Origin: Nocardioides sp.
GTDB taxonomy: Bacteria; Actinomycetota; Actinomycetes; Propionibacteriales; Nocardioidaceae
Length of the DNA stretch: 10,572 nt
Reading direction: 5' to 3'
NCBI GenBank assembly: GCA_025965295.1
Contig: JAOPXF010000409.1
Span: 1 to 10,572 of the forward strand
Shown: positions 6,360-10,572 of the stretch, one piece after another
Numbering within the stretch: the stretch's first letter is position 1
How the letters are laid out: each line of letters begins with the position of its first letter
Program-made: the position numbers and the translations under genes
The notes under the pieces: model-generated
What the model was told of the DNA's origin: nothing
Databases searched by the model: none
What the model saw: only the letters and a program-made list of their open reading frames with translations

Positions 6360-7108
6360 CGCTTGGTGCTCCGGTCGCGCCCTGCGGCGTACAGGTAGGA
6401 CTCGCCGCCCGGACGCGGATCCAGCGCCCGCCCGACGAGGATGACTGCGGCCATCCTCAGGCCTGCCTCCTCGACCTGGTCGGCGATGGTGCCGACAGTG
6501 CCTCGCAGCACCCGCTCCTCGGGCTGGCTGGCGCGGTGGACGACAGCCACCGGGCAGTCGGCGCCGTACTCGGGCTCGATCTCGGCCATCAGCTGACGGG
6601 TGCGGGTGATGGCGAGGTGGAGGACCAGGGTGGCGCCGGTCGCGGCGAAGGCCGCCAGCGACTCGGTCTCCGGCATCGCGGTGGACCTGGCCTGCGTGCG
6701 GGTCAGCACGACCGACTGGGAGATGAGCGGCACGGTCAACTCGCGGCCGAGGAGAGCCGCTGCCGCGGCGTAGGCCGGGACGCCGGGCGTGACGTCCCAG
6801 GAGACCCCGGCAGCGTCGAGTCGCCGGGTCTGCTCGGCCAGTGCGGAGTAGACCGACAGGTCGCCCGACGCGAGGCGAACGACGTCGAGGCCCTCGTGGT
6901 GGGCGGCGACGAGCCGCGCGATGATCTGGTCGAGGTCGAGGTCCTGGGTGTCGACCAGGGTCGCGTCGGCGCTGACGTGGCCGAGAACCTGGGGGTTGAG
7001 GTAGCTGCCGGGGAAGAGCACGACGTCGGCAGTGGCGAGCAGCCGGGTCGCGCGGACGGTCAGCAGGTCTGCGGCGCCGGGGCCGGCCCCGACGAAGTGG
7101 ACGGTCAT
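6356..7108 (-). CDS. cobM: Precorrin-4 C11-methyltransferase CobM
   Basis: SAM-dependent methylation of precorrin-4 at C11 to give precorrin-5. 250 residues, one tetrapyrrole methylase domain of normal CobM length. It opens with MTVHFVGAGPGAADLLT (1-17) and contains FPGSYLNPQVL, RLASGDLSVYSALAEQ (78-93), TPGVPAYAAAAALLGRELTVP (107-127), a TLVLHLAITRTRQL segment (160-173) and AAVILVGRAL near the end. The usual SGDPS loop reads SGDLS here. The ATG shares a base with the cobIJ stop (TGATG), with GGAGG (7117-7113) four bases ahead. Its own stop overlaps the bluB start, so coupled translation on both sides is likely. Confidence 0.95.
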   Translation of the reverse strand: MTVHFVGAGPGAADLLTVRATRLLATADVVLFPGSYLNPQVLGHVSADATLVDTQDLDLDQIIARLVAAHHEGLDVVRLASGDLSVYSALAEQTRRLDAAGVSWDVTPGVPAYAAAAALLGRELTVPLISQSVVLTRTQARSTAMPETESLAAFAATGATLVLHLAITRTRQLMAEIEPEYGADCPVAVVHRASQPEERVLRGTVGTIADQVEEAGLRMAAVILVGRALDPRPGGESYLYAAGRDRSTKR

Positions 7109-8622
7109 CAGGCCTCCACGAATCGGGGGGTCCACACACCCGCGGGACTGACGCGAGTGCTCTCGGCGCCGACGATGAGCAGGCACTTCATGTCGATGCT
7201 CTCCGGGTCGAGCTCGGCGAGTGTGGTCACGGTGAGGGACTCCTCGTCCCGGCCGATGTCGCGGCCGACGACCACGACGGTGTCGGGCTTGCGGTGCTCC
7301 AGCAGCACGCGCTGCGCGGTCGCGACCTGCTCGGTGCGCGAGCGGGACGCCGGGTTGTAGATCGCCAGCACCAGGTCGGCCTCGGCGATCGCGCGCAGCC
7401 GGCGCTCGACCACCGACCACGGCTTGAGCCGGTCGGAGAGCGAGACCACGGCGAAGTCGCCGCCGATCGGGGCGCCGGCCCGCGCGGCCACCGCCTGCAC
7501 GGCGCTGACGCCCGGCAGGACGCGGATCGAGACCTCGGCGTACGCCGGGTCCTCGGCCGCCTCGAAGACGGCCGCGGCCATCCCGAAGACGCCCGCGTCG
7601 CCGCCCGAGACGACCGCGACCTTCTCCCCCGACCTCGCCAGGTCGAGGGCGAGCCGGGCCCGGTCGACCTCGACGGTGTTGCCCGAGGAGTGCCGGGTCA
7701 GCCCCGCGCGCTGCGGCACGCGCTCGACGTACGGCCCGTAGCCAACGACGTGGGCCACCTCGGCCAGCGCCGCGCCGGCCTCGGGCGTCAGCCAGGCGTC
7801 GGGACCGGGGCCGAGACCGACCACCAGGAGCTCGGCGACGGGCTCCGACACCGACGTGATCTCCTCGACCACCGCCGACGTCTGGCGCGAGCGGGACCCG
7901 TTGAGCGAGTCACCGGTGACAACGATGAGCGAGAAGTAGGGCACCGAGTCTGCGTCCACCTCGGCCACCGGCAACCAGCGCTGCTCGGGCATCGACGCAC
8001 GCTCGACGTAGAGCGCGTGGTCCAGCCGACCGGCGGCCTCGAGCGCTCGGCGTACGGCGGGGAAGGTGCGGCCGAGCTTCATGATGATCGCCGCATCGGT
8101 GTCGGCCAGCCGACGGGCGAGCTCGGGCTCGGGCATCGTGCCCGGGAGCACAGTCAGGACGTCGGTCTGCCGGACAAGTGGGCTGGCGGCGGCCGCGGTC
8201 GCCGCCACGAACGCGGGCACGCCGGGGACGACCTCGGTCGGGAAACGCTCGGCCAGCCGGTCGTGCATGTACATGTAGGAGCCGTAGAACAGCGGGTCGC
8301 CCTCGGCGAGCAGGACGACGTCACGTCCGGCGTCGAGGTGGGCCGCGAGCCGGTCCGCGGACTCCGCGTAGAAGTCCGCGAGCGCGCCGGCGTAGCCGCC
8401 CGGGTGGCCGGTGGCACCGGTGGTCACGGGGTAGGTCAGCTGCTCCTCGACCACGCCCGCGGGGAACAGCCCGACGGCGATGCGGCGGGCGTTCGACTCC
8501 TTGCCGACGCCGGCGTGGAAGGCGATCACGTCGGCCCGCTCGATGAGGCGGGCACCCTTGCGCGTGATCAGCTCGGGGTCGCCGGGGCCGACCCCCACGC
8601 CATAGAAGTGGCCGGTGCTCAT
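7108..8622 (-). CDS. cobIJ: CobI-CobJ fusion: precorrin-2 C20-methyltransferase / precorrin-3B C17-methyltransferase
   Basis: Bifunctional SAM methyltransferase of 504 residues. The CobI half (1 to about 242) methylates C20 of precorrin-2. It shows FYGVGVGPGDPELIT (6-20), LAEGDPLFYGSYMYMH (105-120) and VVPGVPAFVAA (131-141). The CobJ half (about 262-504) methylates C17 and drives ring contraction of precorrin-3B. It shows LLVVGLGPGPDAWLT (265-279), VVSGGDAGVFGMA (337-349), VLPGVSAVQAVAARAGAPIG (368-387) and IYNPASRSR (421-429). The linker is short, about 20 residues. CobI-CobJ fusions are common in actinobacteria. The two steps flank the CobG reaction, so the substrate would have to leave for CobG and return. 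The start overlaps cobH by ATGA and has a very strong AGGAGG site. Confidence 0.96.
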   Translation of the reverse strand: MSTGHFYGVGVGPGDPELITRKGARLIERADVIAFHAGVGKESNARRIAVGLFPAGVVEEQLTYPVTTGATGHPGGYAGALADFYAESADRLAAHLDAGRDVVLLAEGDPLFYGSYMYMHDRLAERFPTEVVPGVPAFVAATAAAASPLVRQTDVLTVLPGTMPEPELARRLADTDAAIIMKLGRTFPAVRRALEAAGRLDHALYVERASMPEQRWLPVAEVDADSVPYFSLIVVTGDSLNGSRSRQTSAVVEEITSVSEPVAELLVVGLGPGPDAWLTPEAGAALAEVAHVVGYGPYVERVPQRAGLTRHSSGNTVEVDRARLALDLARSGEKVAVVSGGDAGVFGMAAAVFEAAEDPAYAEVSIRVLPGVSAVQAVAARAGAPIGGDFAVVSLSDRLKPWSVVERRLRAIAEADLVLAIYNPASRSRTEQVATAQRVLLEHRKPDTVVVVGRDIGRDEESLTVTTLAELDPESIDMKCLLIVGAESTRVSPAGVWTPRFVEA

Positions 8623-9296
8623 TCTTCCTCCTGCGCGAGTGCGTTGAGGGCGGACGAGGTCATCGCCGAGCCGCCGCGGCGGCCGCGGACGGTGACGAAG
8701 GGGATGTCGATCCCGTGCTGGGCCCTCAGCTCGATCAGTGCCTGCTTGGACTCGGCGGCGCCGATGAAGCCGACCGGGCAGCCGACGATCGCGGCTGGCC
8801 TGGGGCCGCCGTCGAGGATCGTCTCCAGCAGGTGAAAGAGCGCCGTGGGAGCGTTGCCGATGGCCACCACGGCACCCTCGAGGTGTGGCTCCCACAGCGA
8901 GACGGCCGCGGCGGTGCGGGTCGTGCGCCACGACCGCGCGAGTACCGGGACCCGCTCGTCGTTGAGGAAGCACAGCACGTCGTTGTCCCTCGGCAACCGG
9001 CTCCGGGTCACCCCGGTCGCGACCATCGTCGCGTCACACAGAATGCGCGCTCCGGCATCGAGCGCGGTCCGCGCGGCCGAGGTCAGACCGGGGTGGACGA
9101 CGAGATCCTGGGCCAGGTCCACCTGTCCGCTGCCGTGGATCATCCGGACCGCGAGCTTCTCGGCCTCGACGGGCACGCCGGAGAGGTCGGCCTCGCGCCG
9201 GATCGTGGCGAACGAGTCGAGGTAGATGTCCGGCCCGACGTCGACGTAGTCGTAGTGCCGGCGTGGGCGTCGCAGCCCTGCCGTCGTCTCGTTCAT
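8619..9296 (-). CDS. cobH: Precorrin-8X methylmutase CobH
   Basis: Moves the C11 methyl group to C12, turning precorrin-8 into hydrogenobyrinic acid. 225 residues, close to the CobH/CbiC norm of about 210. The catalytic histidine is His54 in VRMIHGSGQVD (50-60). Other family segments are CDATMVATGV, VAIGNAPTALFHLLE, AAIVGCPVGFIGAAESKQAL and the C-terminal PFVTVRGRRGGSAMTSSALN. The start is fixed by AGGAGA (9306-9301) and by the ATGA overlap with the cobG stop. The N-terminal stretch MNETTAGLRRPRRHYDYV is a little longer than in many homologues. Second gene of the operon, translationally linked to cobG and cobIJ. No missing key residue is evident. Confidence 0.96.
   Translation of the reverse strand: MNETTAGLRRPRRHYDYVDVGPDIYLDSFATIRREADLSGVPVEAEKLAVRMIHGSGQVDLAQDLVVHPGLTSAARTALDAGARILCDATMVATGVTRSRLPRDNDVLCFLNDERVPVLARSWRTTRTAAAVSLWEPHLEGAVVAIGNAPTALFHLLETILDGGPRPAAIVGCPVGFIGAAESKQALIELRAQHGIDIPFVTVRGRRGGSAMTSSALNALAQEEE
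8627..8632 (-). promoter_or_regulatory. Strong Shine-Dalgarno of cobIJ
   Basis: AGGAGG four bases before the ATG at 8622, embedded in the last cobH codons (ending QEEE-stop). The frame is open for more than 100 further codons upstream, so this site is what decides the start. Confidence 0.85.
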
Positions 9297-10138
9297 GTGT
9301 TCTCCTGGGGGACGAGGACGCCGCGCCACGGGGTGATCACGACGTCGGCGGCATCGGCGGTCAGCCCGGCCACGGCGGCCCGGGTCAGCCCGGCACCGGT
9401 GACCTCCACGTGCCGACCTCCCGGTACGTCGCCGAACGGCAAGGGTGGTGCGGCCTCCGGCAGCCGCGGGTCCGGGTCCTCGGGACGCACGAGCGGTTCG
9501 GCCAGCTCGACGACGTGCCACGGCGCCGTGGGACCGGCGCCTCGCCGGACGGCGAACTCGTGGGCCAGCGCCGCGACCCGCTGGGCGACGGTGTCGATCG
9601 GGACGACCGGGCCGAGCCCGTCGCCGACCCGGAGCTGGGCCGACTCCTCGTCCAGCACGACCAGTCCGAGGTCGCAGCCTCGGTCGACCAGGTCACCGCG
9701 GCCGTCGTCGAGCACGAACAGGAAGCGGCCGGGCAGCACCGCGAGACCGGGGTCTCCGCAGAGCCGCGCATCCAGCTCGGCGGCCACCGGGCGGAGGTCG
9801 CTCACTCCCCCCGCCAGCCCGGTCTGCGCGGACATCATGATGTTGCGGGCCAGCTCGTGGGTTCGGGTCGGCAGCAGGCCGGTCGCCTCGATCGCGGCCA
9901 GGACCTCCGGCATGAGTACGCCGTCGGTTCCGGGCAGGGCACGCACCTGGAGGTTGGCGCGCGAGGTGACGTGGACCCGCGCGTCGCCGTACTGCTCCGC
10001 CACCTCGACCAGGGCACGCAGCGAGGTCGACGAGACCCGGCCGCCGATGAGGCGGAGGCGGACGAGCATGCCGTCGGCCGCCGGCCACGGCCGCATCGCG
10101 CCCGGGCAGAGGTCGGCTCGGCTGCGGGTGCTGGACAC
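9293..10138 (-). CDS. cobG: Precorrin-3B synthase CobG, C-terminally shortened
   Basis: CobG is the oxygen-dependent enzyme that converts precorrin-3A to precorrin-3B; the studied enzyme carries an Fe-S centre and a mononuclear iron. This product has 281 residues against about 360-460 in the family. The N-terminal part is clear: LCPGAMRPWPAADG (10-23), a ferredoxin-like half, HVTSRANLQVRALPG (56-70), ARNIMMSAQTG (97-107) and LPGRFLFVLDDGRGD (135-149). It ends at VVITPWRGVLVPQENT. Homologues normally continue from the TPWRG strand into a region with a C-x5-C and C-x3-C set that binds the cluster. Here that region is absent: cobH starts at once, and the only cysteines are 11, 127 and 155. The GTG start at 10138 has a weak ribosome site; an upstream in-frame stop at 10204 bounds the frame. 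Whether it is active is uncertain. Confidence 0.87.
   Translation of the reverse strand: MSSTRSRADLCPGAMRPWPAADGMLVRLRLIGGRVSSTSLRALVEVAEQYGDARVHVTSRANLQVRALPGTDGVLMPEVLAAIEATGLLPTRTHELARNIMMSAQTGLAGGVSDLRPVAAELDARLCGDPGLAVLPGRFLFVLDDGRGDLVDRGCDLGLVVLDEESAQLRVGDGLGPVVPIDTVAQRVAALAHEFAVRRGAGPTAPWHVVELAEPLVRPEDPDPRLPEAAPPLPFGDVPGGRHVEVTGAGLTRAAVAGLTADAADVVITPWRGVLVPQENT
9301..9306 (-). promoter_or_regulatory. Shine-Dalgarno of cobH
   Basis: AGGAGA four bases before the ATG at 9296. It lies within the last codons of cobG (PQENT-stop), so the shortened cobG terminus doubles as the cobH ribosome site. The open frame extends 75 codons further upstream, so this site decides the start. Confidence 0.8.
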
Positions 10139-10159
10139 TGGGTGGGCCTGTCTGGTCAG

Positions 10160-10202
10160 GGTCCGTTCGCGGGACCACTCTCGACCTGGCGGCGATTGCC
10201 GC
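10160..10202 (-). promoter_or_regulatory. Two small hairpins between riboswitch and cobG (possible expression platform)
   Basis: Directly after the riboswitch P1 stem, GCGGC/GCCGC with a 4-nt loop (10189-10202) is followed by GGTCC/GGACC with a 7-nt loop (10160-10176). A third weak pairing, CCTG/CAGG, occurs at 10147-10160. No U-tract follows, so this does not look like an intrinsic terminator. Rho-dependent or translational control of cobG is possible. Stems this short may be chance in GC-rich DNA. Confidence 0.35.
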
Positions 10203-10204
10203 TA

Positions 10205-10379
10205 GGGCCAGCAGGTCTTCGGACTCGGGATCAATCGGGACGGCGCGCCTTCCCGGAGCCGTGCTCCAGTGGCTGCCACCTCCGAAGAGGCAGCGTGCTC
10301 CGCCCGTCACCCTCACCGCTGCGCGTCAGCCCCGGATTCGCACCGGGTTCCCTGACTCCACGAGGAGTACGACTGGCCC
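10205..10379 (-). promoter_or_regulatory. Cobalamin riboswitch, full-size form, controlling cobG-cobH-cobIJ-cobM-bluB
   Basis: On the minus strand P1 is GGGCCAG (10379-10373) paired with CUGGCCC (10211-10205). Inside are AGGGAACCCGGUGCGAAUCC with its GGGGC follow-on, the core motif GACGCGCAGCGGUGA, a long arm closing GCUGCC...GGCAGC around UUCG, the side motif GCCACUGG then CGGGAAGGCG, and the B12 box GAGUCCGAAGACCUGC. All hallmark blocks of the classical adenosylcobalamin-type switch are present in order, over about 175 nt. It lies 66 bp upstream of the cobG start and should lower expression of the whole five-gene operon when cobalamin is plentiful. Confidence 0.95.
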
Positions 10380-10383
10380 GACG

Positions 10384-10411
10384 AGGGTAGCGCGGCGCCC
10401 TCGCACGTCCA
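10384..10411 (-). promoter_or_regulatory. Candidate promoter of the cobG operon
   Basis: On the minus strand, TGGACG (10411-10406) as -35 and TACCCT (10389-10384) as -10, separated by 16 bp. The expected start is near 10378, at the first base pairs of riboswitch P1. A start that coincides with the aptamer edge supports the assignment. The promoter lies between the riboswitch and the end of thiC. Confidence 0.55.
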
Positions 10412-10449
10412 CTCCGGCTTCACCTGCTGGGCGGCCCGCCGGTTCCAGG

Positions 10450-10572
10450 TCATGGGGCCGGGGGGTGGGTGGCGTTCTCCACGTAGACCGATGACCCGAG
10501 CTCCACGAACTGGGTGGACTTCTCGGCCATCCCGGCCGCGACGTAGTCGCGGACGTCCTGGCTGATCCGCAT
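10450..10572 (-). CDS. thiC: Phosphomethylpyrimidine synthase ThiC, C-terminal fragment
   Basis: The last 40 codons of a gene entering from the right edge, ending in TGA at 10452-10450. The residues RISQDVRDYVAAGMAEKS, followed by a segment ending SSVYVE, match the conserved ThiC tail that follows the CX2CX4C radical-SAM cluster motif. That motif would lie just outside the window, and the Met at the edge is probably internal. ThiC converts aminoimidazole ribotide to the thiamin pyrimidine. The short acidic-to-proline ending (NATHPPAP) is not conserved. It has no pathway link to the B12 genes other than position. The gap of about 40 bp to the cobG promoter holds no convincing terminator. Confidence 0.85.
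   Translation of the reverse strand: MRISQDVRDYVAAGMAEKSTQFVELGSSVYVENATHPPAP

Noticed and set aside
6360..7139. Upstream extension of the bluB reading frame through cobM
   Set aside because: The frame is open by base composition only. BluB homology begins at the GTG at 6359, which overlaps the cobM stop.
8623..8973. Upstream extension of the cobIJ frame into cobH
   Set aside because: The first family-like residues follow the ATG at 8622, which has a strong AGGAGG site. The extension is out-of-frame cobH.
8715..10205. 496-codon plus-strand open frame opposite cobH and cobG
   Set aside because: Antisense to two well-identified genes, with low-complexity Ser/Arg/Pro composition.
10430..10440. 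GGCGG-C-CCGCC palindrome after thiC as a terminator
   Set aside because: The loop is too short, so the usable stem is about 4 bp, and no T-tract follows. Not convincing as an intrinsic terminator.
1..10572. CRISPR array, tRNA, rRNA, insertion sequence or phage genes
   Set aside because: No regularly spaced repeats, no cloverleaf or rRNA-like segments, no transposase motifs or flanking inverted repeats were seen. The window is accounted for by B12 genes, two riboswitch leaders and the thiC tail.

Overview
The window is a high-GC (roughly 70% by eye) actinobacterial stretch. It is almost entirely a cobalamin (vitamin B12) biosynthesis locus of the aerobic, late-cobalt-insertion type. The CobI-CobJ fusion, the ChlI-ChlD type chelatase in place of CobS/CobT, GTG starts and dense stop/start overlaps suggest an actinobacterium. 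Wording resembling Nocardioides-type proteins is a weaker impression from memory.

Layout, left to right. (1) 1-4305, minus strand, transcribed right to left: a ChlI-ChlD fused chelatase subunit, cobO, and cobB. The cobB frame runs on without a stop into the N-terminus of a CobC-type PLP enzyme and leaves the window. (2) 4306-4524: a divergent control region. It holds a compact cobalamin riboswitch (4336-4455, minus) ahead of the chelatase gene, and two TANNNT -10 boxes on opposite strands that overlap by two bases. One would drive the riboswitch leader, the other a probably leaderless cobL. (3) 4525-5745, plus: cobL (CbiE-CbiT fusion), the only plus-strand gene. Its 3' end overlaps convergently with bluB. 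(4) 5730-10138, minus: the tightly overlapping operon cobG-cobH-cobIJ-cobM-bluB. (5) 10139-10449: leader of that operon, with a full-size cobalamin riboswitch (10205-10379) and a promoter placed so that transcription starts at the riboswitch P1 stem. (6) 10450-10572, minus: the C-terminal end of thiC.

How the genes work together. CobI methylates precorrin-2 to precorrin-3A. CobG should hydroxylate it to precorrin-3B, CobJ contracts the ring, CobM makes precorrin-5, CobL acts on precorrin-6B, and CobH isomerises precorrin-8 to hydrogenobyrinate. CobB amidates a and c, a CobN-ChlID chelatase would insert cobalt, and CobO adenosylates. BluB makes the lower ligand 5,6-dimethylbenzimidazole, and the CobC part would supply the aminopropanol-phosphate arm. 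CobN, CobK and a CobF step are not in the window. Cobalamin feedback through two different riboswitches is expected to control both minus-strand operons.

Most notable points: cobG stops just before the C-terminal region that normally carries the Fe-S cysteines; cobB and cobC appear to be one open frame; one cluster uses a compact and a full-size cobalamin riboswitch; and opposed, overlapping promoters leave cobL outside riboswitch control. No mobile element, CRISPR array, tRNA or rRNA was seen.
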